A stretch of DNA of 64,000 nucleotides from DASXRU01 sp034665305 (lineage in GTDB: Bacteria > Acidobacteriota > Blastocatellia > Pyrinomonadales > Pyrinomonadaceae). Position 1 is the first letter of the stretch, and each line of letters starts with the position of its first letter. This document shows, in pieces, positions 42,015 to 50,490 of the stretch. Below the pieces are notes generated by a model. The model saw only the letters and a list, made by a program, of their open reading frames with translations. It did not search any database and had not been told where the DNA came from. The stretch spans positions 1-64,000 of the forward strand of contig JAXDFZ010000024.1 of the NCBI GenBank assembly GCA_034665305.1. Reading direction: 5' to 3'. The position numbers were made by a program, and so were the translations under genes.

Positions 42015-42935
42015 ATGAAAAGAAAGATAGGAATCGGCATCTGTCTGACCGCCCTTTTTTTGGCGTCAGCTGTGTTGACGATATCCCGCGGTTTCAGTGC
42101 CGCCGGACGTCTTGCCGGGTTGGACTCAGGTGCAGCATCGATTGAGCCTGGTTTTGAACCTGCGGCCGTGGCAGAGAACGGATTGGAAGTACAGGTGTTA
42201 GTTAACGGGGTAACTCTTGAAGAATACCTGGCGCGGGGCCGCCGGTACGTTGAAGCGCTAGAGGGCGCTGAGTACGAGATAAGTCTTCGCAACACGCTGC
42301 CCGTGCGCGTCGCCGTTGCCTTGTCAGTCGATGGTTTGAACAGTATCGACGCCAAGCACGCGACAGCGTGGGACTCGAGCAAGTGGGTAATCGGGCCGTA
42401 CCAAACCATCCGCATCGGCGGTTGGCAGATGAGTTCGGAACGAGCCCGCCGCTTTTACTTCACGACTGAGCGAGATTCCTATGCGGCCAAACTGGGCCAG
42501 ACGGCCAACCTGGGTTTGATTTCGGCGGTCTTCTTTCGCGAGCGCACGCGGACTGTAGTTCCGATTACGCCGCCGCGCGTTGAACCGCTCTATCGCGACG
42601 ACGGTGTTCGTGAAGAGCGAGATAAAGATGCTAAGACAAAAGCTCCATCCGCGGCGCCGAGCGCGGGAACGCTCGGCCGATCCAACAGCCAACCAATGCC
42701 CGTGCCCGATGATGAATCCGCAGCTACGGGGATCGGACGTTCAGTCCGCAACGATGTACGTTGGGTAAGTCTTGATCTGGATCCACGGCCAGCCGGCGCA
42801 GTTAATATTCGATATGAATATCGCGCATCGCTGGTCCGCCTTGGGATTCTGCCGCGGCCTTATCCACGTCCGGATGTCCTGGGGCGCCGGGAGAGGGCGC
42901 AGGGTTTTGAAGGTGGTTACTGTCCCGAGCCGTAA
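42015..42935 (+). CDS. Exported protein of unknown family
   Basis: The 306-residue protein has an N-terminal signal anchor (about 5-25), a beta-rich domain from 60 to 190 and a low-complexity charged linker (200-235). The domain contains LEVQVLVNGVTLEEYLARGRRYVEA and VALSVDGLNSIDA. The C-terminus is basic and ends GGYCPEP. The domain has a weak look of a carbohydrate- or ligand-binding sandwich. AAGGAG lies nine bases before the ATG. I do not recognise it. Confidence 0.7.
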   Translation: MKRKIGIGICLTALFLASAVLTISRGFSAAGRLAGLDSGAASIEPGFEPAAVAENGLEVQVLVNGVTLEEYLARGRRYVEALEGAEYEISLRNTLPVRVAVALSVDGLNSIDAKHATAWDSSKWVIGPYQTIRIGGWQMSSERARRFYFTTERDSYAAKLGQTANLGLISAVFFRERTRTVVPITPPRVEPLYRDDGVREERDKDAKTKAPSAAPSAGTLGRSNSQPMPVPDDESAATGIGRSVRNDVRWVSLDLDPRPAGAVNIRYEYRASLVRLGILPRPYPRPDVLGRRERAQGFEGGYCPEP

Positions 42936-43042
42936 AAAGAGGCAGTGGGTGGCACAGGCTGCCGTGGTGGGATCGCTGATTGGCGCCAACGATCGGATCG
43001 GCGCTAATCAGATTGGCTTTCAACCAGTTGGCGAGCCAACTG

Positions 43043-43220
43043 AATATTCGTAGCCTACAGCGCAAGCTGTGGGTAGTCCGCGAGCGTAGGATTAGAGCCC
43101 CGGAGGAGCGACATATCTTTTCCCATTATGCCGCTCGCTTCGCGAGCTTAGTTTCAATCGGTGGGGCGTACCCACAGCTTGCGCTGTGGGCTACTGGTAT
43201 GGCCGCCCGCTATGCGGCTA
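43043..43220. repeat. Dispersed repeat, copy B with an inverted partner
   Basis: The segment 43125-43220 repeats copy A (40954-41058) in the same order: CGCTCGCTTCGCGAGC, CGGTGG, CCCACAGC-TTGC-GCTGTGGG, CCGCCCGCTATGCGG. Just before it, 43047-43072 carries one palindrome in the opposite orientation, so the whole is a composite inverted element. It reaches the stop codon of the lytic transglycosylase gene. Confidence 0.8.
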
Positions 43221-44639
43221 GCGTTGCACAAGGTCCGCTGTGTACAGTTGCTGGTAGGCGCGATAACTCGAGATGACCCGGAAGACATAGGTCTTCGTTT
43301 CGGCAAAGCCGACTTCGGAAGTGAAGATGCCGTGGTCATTGTTCCGGGCGCGCTTCACCCAACGGGCAACGTTGTCCTCGCCACCGTTGTATGACGCGGC
43401 GACCGCTTCCGGCAGATTCGGAAAGAGTTGGCTAAGCTCGGCCAAATAAACGCTACCGATAGCAATTGACACATCGGGTTCGTAGAGCAGGTTTTCATTG
43501 AGTTGAGTCACACGCGCTCGCGGTGCGTATTTCGCTGCCGTATCCAATGTCAGTTGCAGCAGGCCACGCGCAGCGGCAGGAGATTTCGCTCGCGGCTTAA
43601 ACTGGCTCTCTTCGCGCATCACCGCCAACACCAGTCGCGGGTCAACGCCGCGACCCTTCGCAAATCGCAAGACTGCGGCGCGGTAAGGCGTGGGATAAAG
43701 GCCCGCGGCGGCGACGACTTGAGTGCGAACCCGTGCGGCGCGCTCCGCAGCGAGCGAACGCGCATTAACGTTGTCCATCGCCGCTAGTTTTTCAGTTGCG
43801 AGGCCGCCGTAGTAAGAACTCGCCGTTGCCGGAATGGTGATGTAGGCGCGTATCGCATCATCGATTCGTCCCGCTCGCTCCAGGCTGTACGCTTTGAGAT
43901 AGACCACCTCATCAACAGTTGTCAAAACACTTTTTTGAAAGGGCTTACCTAAAAGCTCATCAGCCATCTGCGCTGCCTTGCGCCACTCGCCCTCGGCTAT
44001 ATGTAGACGTAAACCGCCGAATAACGCGTTGGTCTCGGTAACTGTTCCAGGGAATCTTTCGCGCGTACGGCTGACCCACGTCTTCGCCTCACGTTGCTGC
44101 CCGGCCTCTCGCAGACTGTCAATCACGTTAAGATGAGCGCTTTCTAATCGTTCACCTTCCGGATAAGCCTCAATGTATTCGCGAAATCTATTGGCAGCCT
44201 CGGCCGGGCGGCCCAGGCGCAGCAACGCGGAAGCAGACGCGTTCAAGCCTTCGCGCCCATCCCTTGTCTGCGGGAATTGCCGCGCGACGCGCTCCAGGAA
44301 ACGCAGCGCCACTTCATAGTGTCGCTCTTGAAAATTCGACCGCCCCAGTCCAAACAATGCCGCAGGCACATTGATATCTGTCGGGTAATTCTCGATAACG
44401 GCTTGCCAATGCTCGCGGGCTTCACCGAAAGCGCGGTTCGTCGTGTACGCGTTTGCCCGGCGCATGTGCTCGGCGGCGCTTAGTTGCGTAAACTCGCCGC
44501 TCGCGCGATCAGAGCGATCGTCCCGCCGTGCGGCACTCAACGTGGCGTCATTCGCTGTTTGAGCGTTTGCCACGACTGCGCCACCGGTAATCAACGTGGC
44601 GAGTGTTAACGAGTGAAGTAATCGAGAATGGATTTTCAT
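43218..44639 (-). CDS. Lytic transglycosylase with TPR-like region
   Basis: The 473-residue exported protein has a signal peptide ending VVANAQ and a long alpha-helical TPR-like superhelix (about 50-300). A C-terminal SLT domain carries the catalytic Glu in MREESQFKPRAKS, AARGLLQLT and VAASYNGGEDNVARW. The architecture is that of Slt70-type soluble lytic transglycosylases, which release anhydromuropeptides. It ends against a REP-like repeat and is followed upstream by the OsmC gene without a gap. Confidence 0.92.
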   Translation of the reverse strand: MKIHSRLLHSLTLATLITGGAVVANAQTANDATLSAARRDDRSDRASGEFTQLSAAEHMRRANAYTTNRAFGEAREHWQAVIENYPTDINVPAALFGLGRSNFQERHYEVALRFLERVARQFPQTRDGREGLNASASALLRLGRPAEAANRFREYIEAYPEGERLESAHLNVIDSLREAGQQREAKTWVSRTRERFPGTVTETNALFGGLRLHIAEGEWRKAAQMADELLGKPFQKSVLTTVDEVVYLKAYSLERAGRIDDAIRAYITIPATASSYYGGLATEKLAAMDNVNARSLAAERAARVRTQVVAAAGLYPTPYRAAVLRFAKGRGVDPRLVLAVMREESQFKPRAKSPAAARGLLQLTLDTAAKYAPRARVTQLNENLLYEPDVSIAIGSVYLAELSQLFPNLPEAVAASYNGGEDNVARWVKRARNNDHGIFTSEVGFAETKTYVFRVISSYRAYQQLYTADLVQR

Positions 44640-45068
44640 CTACTTGCTCTCTTCGATGATTTCAAAACTGGAAACGATTTCAACCGTCGGCCTTAGGGTA
44701 GCAGCGACGCTGCAGTACTTTGCATCTGAGAGTTCCACCGCCTGGGCCAAAGCCGCCTCTGAAAGATTTCGGCCGCGCACAACGTGGCGCACGTTCATCC
44801 TGGTATACGCTCGCGGATGCTCCGTGCGCCGTTCGCCGGAAACTTCAATTCGGTAGTCAGTCACGTCCTGCCGTTTCTTTTTCATTATTGAAATTACGTC
44901 CACGCCGGTACAACTTCCTAAAGCGATCAGAAGGAGTTCCACCGGGGAAGCTGCACTCGCGCGTTGGGAGTTCGCATCAATGACCTGCGCGTGGCCAGAC
45001 GGCGTCACGCCGATGAAAAAATCATCACCAGAGAAAATTACGTTCGCCTTGATTTCGGAACCATCCAT
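44640..45068 (-). CDS. OsmC-family protein
   Basis: The 142-residue protein contains the two cysteines of the OsmC/Ohr superfamily, in LLIALGSCTGVDVISIMKK and in SDAKYCSVAATL. This is the peroxidatic pair reported to reduce organic hydroperoxides. The ATG at 45068 has AAGGA eight bases upstream and gives the usual length; a longer frame to 45185 lacks such a site. Its stop codon is directly next to the start of the lytic transglycosylase gene. Confidence 0.9.
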   Translation of the reverse strand: MDGSEIKANVIFSGDDFFIGVTPSGHAQVIDANSQRASAASPVELLLIALGSCTGVDVISIMKKKRQDVTDYRIEVSGERRTEHPRAYTRMNVRHVVRGRNLSEAALAQAVELSDAKYCSVAATLRPTVEIVSSFEIIEESK

Positions 45069-45392
45069 CAATTCAGTCCTTGTGTTTCCCCAGCGCAGTG
45101 CGCCGTTTTTCGGGCCTTTGGTTACCAAATCAGGCGGTCGCACGGGTTTCGCGTGTCTGTATGAATAATTGCCAATTCGCAACAAATCACTACGGAATTA
45201 GAACACAAGTCAGAGAAACGCCATAGTTACGCGGCAACGTTTGACGCCCGTCTGTTAGTCACAGAAACGATAACTTACTTATCAGCGGTAGCGGCACAGG
45301 GCTTGATGGTTTCAAGGATCTCGCCCCCCGGCGCGTAATCGCCGGCTCTCCCAAAAGTCGCAAAACGAAGAAGGGAAGTGGAGGCACTATTT

Positions 45393-46931
45393 ATGAAATC
45401 ACTAAAACGTATCATTCCAATGTTCCTGTTGGTCATGCTTGGCACACTCAGCGTTCAAGCCCAGATACAGGGCAGTTATCGCGGCACGTTTCAGAGCGTG
45501 CGTCAGTTGATCGTCAGGATGGAGACTCGGTCCGGCCGGTTTAGCGCGAACCTAAATGGAAACTTAAACACCAACGGTATTAACAACCGGGCGGAAGACA
45601 ACATCACTGGATTTGCCAGTGACTTTGACGTTGCGGTTCGACGCTTGCGCGCTCGCTTTGACAGCCGTCAGGCGACAACGAACGACGTTCAGGATGTGTT
45701 GAACTCCGGCGCGCGGATTGACAACTTTCTGCGGCGGCGCACTTTGGATACGCGCACAACTAATTCGTGGGCGCTGCTGCGAACCGATTTAAATCAACTT
45801 GCGCGCTCCTATGGACTTGCGTGGCCCCAAACGGGCCGCACCTATCCGCCAGTTGGCAATCAGTATCCCGGCGTGAACGGGCTGACGGGGACTTTCCGGC
45901 TGGATGTCTCGCGAAGCGATGATTCGCGCGCCGCCGCCGAGCGGGCGACCAGCACGCTGCCGCGTTATGATCGCGACCGGGTCCTTAACGCTGTCACTGC
46001 GCGCCTTGAATCTCCGGATCAGTTGGCCATCGATCTGCGCGGCCGAACTGTAACAATTGCATCGTCGCGCGCTCCTCAGATTACGTTTGAGGCGGATGGT
46101 CGCGAGCGGGTGGAGACCGGCAGCAACGGTCGCACCACGAGGGCCCGCGCAACTCTGAGTGGCGATCAGTTGCTGGTCAGCTCAACGGGTGATCGGGGGA
46201 ACGATTTCAGCGTCACCTTCGATCCTATCGATAACGGCCAGCGCTTGAGCGTCACCCGACGAGTGTATGTCACAGGATTGACGCAACCGGTCGTCGTGCA
46301 AAGCACGTACAATCGAACGTCCGACGTTGCGCAGTTCAATATTTACAATGGACCCGGTAACTATCCCGGTTCGGTGACGCCAAGCGGCGATTTCGCAGTG
46401 GCAAACGGTGAATTGGTAGTCGCTACTTTGAATGACTCGCTTTCCACGATGTCCACGCGCGAAGGCGACCGGTTTTCTATGACGGTGCGGCAGCCATTTC
46501 AGTTCGAGGGCGCCACCATCGAGGGGCACGTTTCGCATGTCGAGCGCAGCGGGCGATTGACCGGACGATCGGTGATGACCCTGGATTTCGACAACATCCG
46601 TTTGCGGAACGGGAGCTCCTATCGTTTCGCCGGGCTGGTTGAAAGCGTTCGCACGCTGAACGGCGAAACGGTCCGCGTCGATAACGAAGGCAGTGTCCGT
46701 GACGATAGTCAGACGAACAGAACTGGTGAACGCGCAGCAATCGGCACGGCAGTTGGTGCGATCATCGGTGCCATCGCTGGTGGTGGCAAAGGTGCGGCCA
46801 TCGGCGCGATTATTGGCGCCGGCGGCGGCGCCGGATCCGTTTATGTCCAGGGTCGCAATGATCTGGAATTGTCACGTGGGTCTGAAGTTTCGATTCGTTC
46901 GACCGGCCCGGGATCGGTCGGCCGGAGGTAA
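45393..46931 (+). CDS. Exported protein with C-terminal glycine zipper
   Basis: The 512-residue protein has a signal peptide ending LSVQAQ and an N-terminal helical segment (about 25-150). A beta-rich central part follows, containing RQPFQFEGATIEGHVSHVER. A C-terminal glycine-zipper stretch lies at about 450-485 (AIGTAVGAIIGAIAGG), of the type found in outer-membrane or pore-forming proteins. No named family recognised. The ATG at 45393 with GGAGG eight bases upstream decides the start. Confidence 0.7.
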   Translation: MKSLKRIIPMFLLVMLGTLSVQAQIQGSYRGTFQSVRQLIVRMETRSGRFSANLNGNLNTNGINNRAEDNITGFASDFDVAVRRLRARFDSRQATTNDVQDVLNSGARIDNFLRRRTLDTRTTNSWALLRTDLNQLARSYGLAWPQTGRTYPPVGNQYPGVNGLTGTFRLDVSRSDDSRAAAERATSTLPRYDRDRVLNAVTARLESPDQLAIDLRGRTVTIASSRAPQITFEADGRERVETGSNGRTTRARATLSGDQLLVSSTGDRGNDFSVTFDPIDNGQRLSVTRRVYVTGLTQPVVVQSTYNRTSDVAQFNIYNGPGNYPGSVTPSGDFAVANGELVVATLNDSLSTMSTREGDRFSMTVRQPFQFEGATIEGHVSHVERSGRLTGRSVMTLDFDNIRLRNGSSYRFAGLVESVRTLNGETVRVDNEGSVRDDSQTNRTGERAAIGTAVGAIIGAIAGGGKGAAIGAIIGAGGGAGSVYVQGRNDLELSRGSEVSIRSTGPGSVGRR

Positions 46932-46950
46932 CAGTAGCAGCGGTAACAAC

Positions 46951-47004
46951 GCGGCGGTAGCGAAGGAGACGGTCTAAATCTCCATCTCTACCGCCGCAAC
47001 TTTT
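46951..47004 (+). terminator. Terminator after the glycine-zipper gene
   Basis: A 10-bp perfect stem GCGGCGGTAG (46951-46960) with CTACCGCCGC (46988-46997) encloses a nested GGAGA/TCTCC hairpin and is followed by AACTTTTAT. Confidence 0.7.
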
Positions 47005-47130
47005 ATATGCAAGCGACACAAACGCTGTGTTAACATGGCCCCGGCTCAACCGGTAAACCTCCCATTACTAAGACAACTCCCACCCGACTGAGCGCAATCG
47101 TAACTTGATCGATAACGAGAGGATTCAAAG

Positions 47131-47619
47131 ATGGCCTCTATTCTCGTAGTCGATGACGATGACGCGATCCGGGATACGCTGTACGAACTTTTCTCCGATC
47201 AGTATCTCTGTCATTCCGCCGAGACTGCCGAACGAGCTTTAACGTTGCTTCAGTCCGAAATCTATGACGTAGTCCTGACTGACATTTCCATGCCGGGATT
47301 AAGCGGTTTGGAGTTGTTGGGCCACGTTCTGCAAAACTACCCCGGCACCCCCGTAATCGTCATTTCAGGTATCGGTGATCAGGAACATGCGCAGGGTTTG
47401 ATTGATCTGGGCGCTTTTGACTATCTGCTGAAGCCCTTCCGGCTTGAAGAGGTAGAAGATAGCGTGAGCCGCGCGATGACGTATCGACGCACGCTTGCCG
47501 ATGGCGCTGCGGATTCGAAGCAAGTTGCGGCGACCGGCGAGACTCAATCCCGAGAATCCGTCAAGGCGGATTGGGCGATTGTGAATGATGAACCCGTAGG
47601 CAAGCAGACTGACGATTAG
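47131..47619 (+). CDS. Single-domain response regulator
   Basis: The 162-residue protein is a receiver domain with ILVVDDDDAIRDTL, the phosphoacceptor Asp51 in VVLTDISMPG, VIVISG and the Lys of YLLKPFRLEE. An unstructured tail of about 40 residues follows. There is no DNA-binding output domain. It probably acts as a phosphotransfer or diffusible regulator; the kinase is not nearby. Confidence 0.92.
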   Translation: MASILVVDDDDAIRDTLYELFSDQYLCHSAETAERALTLLQSEIYDVVLTDISMPGLSGLELLGHVLQNYPGTPVIVISGIGDQEHAQGLIDLGAFDYLLKPFRLEEVEDSVSRAMTYRRTLADGAADSKQVAATGETQSRESVKADWAIVNDEPVGKQTDD

Positions 47620-47658
47620 TTGACGGGCAATCAAGCACTGCGCTGTGGGGAGCTTGGT

Positions 47659-48453
47659 TTACGGCTGCCTTTTAACTTCGCGCATCTCGCTTTCGACATC
47701 CTCGCGGGCCTGCTGTTCAAGGCGGGCTGTTTCCAACGCGAGGGGCGGGTGACTGGTTCCTTCGTCCAAACGCTGACGCACGAGATTCGCTTCTGGCCAG
47801 CCGGCGCCACGGGTTGCCGCGGCTTCAATCGTTTGTAGACGCGTCTCGACCTCAGCCAGGTTTCGCCGGCCCGCATCCTGCAGAGTTTGCAAGCGCGATT
47901 GATCCAGTTCTAATTCCTTTAGCAAAGTACTGGCGTCGGCACCCGTGATACGCGAGGCTCGGTTTATCTGTTGTCGCACGGTCTGGAGCTGGCGATTTGC
48001 TTTGCTCACGATCCGAGTTGCGTTCAAACGTAGTGCCAAAGTTTCGCAGTAAGCGTCGGCCAGCAGAGGCGAATGCGACTTCATTTGCTTGAGCACGCGC
48101 CGCTCCAGCCCTGTCAATTCCGATGTAAAGAATGGAATTTCACGGGCGGTAATCCCGTCGGCGGCCAACCGCTCTCGCAACCGTGCCGTCCACTGCCGCC
48201 GATAAAACAGGAGCGCGATGGCAACGATTAGTCCGCTTGCTGAACCTAAGGCCATTGAGGTCAGCGCAAGTAACATGTAAACGGCAGCGTCCTCGACCGC
48301 GGTGAAATAGAAGAAAAGAAAAAACAGCGGCGGCGCAATGGTCAGCAGGAGCCAGGCACACCACGGTGTCCATTGCAGCAGCTTCTGCATCCTTTCTTCC
48401 TTGCGGGTAAGCTGTCCGATCGCGTTATTAGTCATTCTCTCGTAGTCGTTCAA
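47659..48453 (-). CDS. Membrane protein with coiled-coil C-terminus, unknown
   Basis: The 264-residue protein has two transmembrane helices at about 28-50 and 57-82, then a long Leu/Gln/Arg-rich helical region to the end, likely coiled coil and cytoplasmic. No family recognised. It converges on the response-regulator gene with about 40 bases between them. Confidence 0.6.
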   Translation of the reverse strand: MNDYERMTNNAIGQLTRKEERMQKLLQWTPWCAWLLLTIAPPLFFLFFYFTAVEDAAVYMLLALTSMALGSASGLIVAIALLFYRRQWTARLRERLAADGITAREIPFFTSELTGLERRVLKQMKSHSPLLADAYCETLALRLNATRIVSKANRQLQTVRQQINRASRITGADASTLLKELELDQSRLQTLQDAGRRNLAEVETRLQTIEAAATRGAGWPEANLVRQRLDEGTSHPPLALETARLEQQAREDVESEMREVKRQP

Positions 48454-48566
48454 TGAAATTAGTGTGAATCGATCATACTGCTTATGCGATTGCTCCGCCA
48501 GTTTCGCTTCCTCATCTCCTTTGTTCTTTCGATCCGGTATAATAAGATGAACGTACTGGAGACACG

Positions 48567-49547
48567 ATGAGCTGTAACAGAAATAATTACGGGCGCTTGG
48601 TTATGGCCATACTCGCCGGGTTGACCTTGTTGCTTTGCACGGCTGCGTCTCTGCCACAGGAGGTGGGCGGGCGGATATCGGTAAGGACCCCAGGCCGCGC
48701 CCCTGAAAAACCTGTGACTATCCCGGTGACCATTCGGGTGAGGCAATCAAACCCGCAAAAGGAAGTCCAGCTCGTGGATCTGATTGTCCGGGAAGACGGG
48801 GACGAACAGCCCTCGATTTCCATCCGCAGCCTTTCTACCACACCGCTTTCCGTCGCCGTCCTCGTGCAGGACGATCTCGTCTCATCCGTAAGTAACGAGA
48901 TTAAGACGATCGCTGACTTTATCCGGCATCTGCCTCCGGGGTCACGAGTCCTCGTTGGCTATATTCGTGGCGGCGCGCTGAATGTGCGGCAGCGCTTCAC
49001 TACAGATTTGAATCGGGCGGCAAAATCTCTTCGAATGCCGTACGGTCTGGCCAGCGCCGCGACGCTCGATCCGTACGTTCAGATCCGCGAAGGATTGAAA
49101 CGTTTTGAATCCCAACCGCTGGGAAGACGCGCGATGCTCGTCATCTCAGATGGCATGGACTTGTCTCGCGGAGCCGAAGCGACGTCTATTATCGACAGCC
49201 TGGATTTGCACCGTGCAATAACTGAGGCGCAGCGAAAAAGTGTTGCCATCTACTCGATCTACGCGCCGAGCGTCGTTACTTCCTCCAGTGGTAATTCGCT
49301 TTTGATTGGGAGTGCACAGAGTGCGCTGCAGCGGCTCTCAAATGATACGGGCGGCCACGCTTTCTTTCAGGGAATGCAGGCTCCCGTGAGTTTCGATCAA
49401 TTCCTCCGTGACATCGACGCCTCGCTGGGTCGGCAGATAGCGCTCACCTATCTTTCGACGCACCCCGAGAAAGGCTTTCACCGCATTGAGGTGAAGGCGC
49501 TGGTACCGGACGTAGAAGTCCGACACCCCTCCGGCTACACTCGGTAG
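48567..49547 (+). CDS. Exported VWA-like protein with degenerate metal site
   Basis: The 326-residue protein has a signal peptide (about 10-30), a beta segment VTIRVRQSNPQKEVQLVDLI and a VWA-like domain resembling the VWFA-related protein at 20009. The metal-ion site reads VQDDLVSS (about 100-107) instead of DxSxS, so it may not hold a metal. MLVISDGMDLS corresponds to the conserved later motif. It is a paralogue of the tad-linked VWA protein. Confidence 0.75.
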   Translation: MSCNRNNYGRLVMAILAGLTLLLCTAASLPQEVGGRISVRTPGRAPEKPVTIPVTIRVRQSNPQKEVQLVDLIVREDGDEQPSISIRSLSTTPLSVAVLVQDDLVSSVSNEIKTIADFIRHLPPGSRVLVGYIRGGALNVRQRFTTDLNRAAKSLRMPYGLASAATLDPYVQIREGLKRFESQPLGRRAMLVISDGMDLSRGAEATSIIDSLDLHRAITEAQRKSVAIYSIYAPSVVTSSSGNSLLIGSAQSALQRLSNDTGGHAFFQGMQAPVSFDQFLRDIDASLGRQIALTYLSTHPEKGFHRIEVKALVPDVEVRHPSGYTR

Positions 49548-49603
49548 CAGAAACGATAATCGAAAAAATTAGATGGGGAACGCGCTGAGCCGCGCGATGA
49601 GAG

Positions 49604-49870
49604 TTATTGGACGGTAGCCGGCAAGAGAGACCCGCGCCTGTCGGATGCAGTGGCCCATCCGTCCGCGATACTGGCAATCATGCCGTGAAAATGAATCTCG
49701 GTTCCCGATAAGACGAGCAGTACATCCCCAGCATGATAGCGGGGATCCTCAAGCTTAAAGCGAATGACTGTCGCCTGCCCGTTTTCCTTTTCCATCGTCT
49801 CGAAAGTGAATTCATCCGCATCTACCAGGTACGTTTGCGAATTGTTTGCTGTTCTCTGTTCTTCCGGCAT
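49604..49870 (-). CDS. Small hypothetical protein
   Basis: This 88-residue acidic protein, starting MPEEQRTANN, has a likely five-strand beta pattern (TVIRFKLEDPRYHAGDVLLVL, TEIHFHGMIAS). It might be a small beta-barrel protein. No family recognised, no signal peptide. It lies just downstream of a tRNA pair on the same strand. Confidence 0.5.
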   Translation of the reverse strand: MPEEQRTANNSQTYLVDADEFTFETMEKENGQATVIRFKLEDPRYHAGDVLLVLSGTEIHFHGMIASIADGWATASDRRGSLLPATVQ

Positions 49871-49934
49871 AGTTCGGGTTTTAGCTCATTTGAAGGCAGG
49901 CTTGGCTTTTCTGACAAGCTGAATATTTGAAAAT

Positions 49935-50010
49935 GGGCGGCTAGTCGGGCTCGAACCGACGACCTCCAGATCCACAATCTGGCGTTCTAACCGACTGAAC
50001 TATAGCCGCC
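49935..50010 (-). tRNA. tRNA-His(GUG)
   Basis: Read on the minus strand: acceptor GGCGGCT pairs with AGCCGCC, anticodon stem CCAGA/TCTGG around TTGTGGA (anticodon GTG), T-arm with GGTTCGAGCC. The discriminator is C, as required for tRNA-His, where it pairs with G-1. The base at -1 is T in the DNA, so the G would be added after transcription. CCA is not encoded. Confidence 0.96.
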
Positions 50011-50040
50011 ACAAACGTTCCGCGATCGACGCGGTTGATG

Positions 50041-50369
50041 TGCCCCCGGCAGGACTCGAACCTGCGGCCCTCTGCTTAGCATCCAGCATCAAGTTTCCCT
50101 GACCTTCCGAGGATCTCGGAGTTGCTGGCTGGACTATATCTTAGGCATTGCAGCCCCGGCCCGTATAGTCTCTGAGGATCCCGCTTCGATCTAGCTCGCG
50201 GTTTCCTGCGGGTTACCCAATCCTACTGAATTGTTACTCGTTAAGTTCGAGTATCAGAGGCTCTCAGGGCGTTCTCGCATACAGGGCCGTCCACTCAATG
50301 AGTTAGTACTCTCCGTTCCTCATTAAGGCTCCAACAAGGCAGATGCTCTATCCGCTGAGCTACAGGGGC
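50041..50369 (-). tRNA. tRNA-Arg(UCU) interrupted by a group I intron
   Basis: Exon 1 (50369-50336) holds acceptor GCCCCTG, the D-arm and the 5' half of the anticodon arm TCTGC-CTT. Exon 2 (50079-50041) holds CTAA-GCAGA, the variable region, T-arm GCAGG-TTCGAGT-CCTGC and acceptor CGGGGGC with discriminator A. Joined, they give a 73-base tRNA with loop CTTCTAA, anticodon UCU, closely like E. coli tRNA-Arg(UCU). The interruption is between bases 34 and 35, inside the anticodon, the same place as the cyanobacterial tRNA-Leu(UAA) intron. The tRNA can function only after splicing. CCA is not encoded. It sits 30 bases from tRNA-His. Confidence 0.95.
50080..50335 (-). ncRNA. Group I self-splicing intron in tRNA-Arg(UCU)
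   Basis: The 256-base insertion follows exon U34 and ends in G, as group I introns do. The R and S elements are clear on the minus strand: CTCAGAGACTATACGGG and AAGATATAGTCC. They form P7 as GACTATA (plus 50164-50170) with TATAGTC (plus 50132-50138), seven perfect pairs. GAGG at intron positions 15-18 can pair with exon CCTT to make P1 with the U-G wobble at the splice site. CCGAG/CTCGG (plus 50107-50119) gives a P9-region hairpin within CCAGC/GCTGG. There is no room for a homing endonuclease gene, so it would rely on self-splicing. Confidence 0.93.
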
Positions 50370-50429
50370 ATCCACAAGGAACGGGATGTTACCACGCAAG
50401 CTAATGAATCAAGTAATCTACGTTCATCT

Positions 50430-50468
50430 AAAACAAAGAGGCCGCCGTACTTAAGTCCAGCGGTCTCT
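50430..50468 (-). terminator. Terminator of the 50491 gene
   Basis: On the minus strand AGAGACCGC pairs with GCGGCCTCT (one G-U pair) across a 14-base loop and is followed by TTGTTTT. It lies 23 bases past the stop codon and separates this gene from the tRNA-Arg. Confidence 0.7.
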
Positions 50469-50490
50469 CAAAAGGACTTGCAGCAAATCG

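Noticed and set aside
43154..43394. Short frames across the dispersed repeat at 43125-43220
   Set aside because: Their sequence is derived from palindromic repeat units and has no coding character.
49921..50400. A tRNA array or a tmRNA-like structure at 49.9-50.4 kb
   Set aside because: Only two tRNAs are present; the long segment between the halves of the second is a group I intron, and no tag peptide or tmRNA fold is visible.
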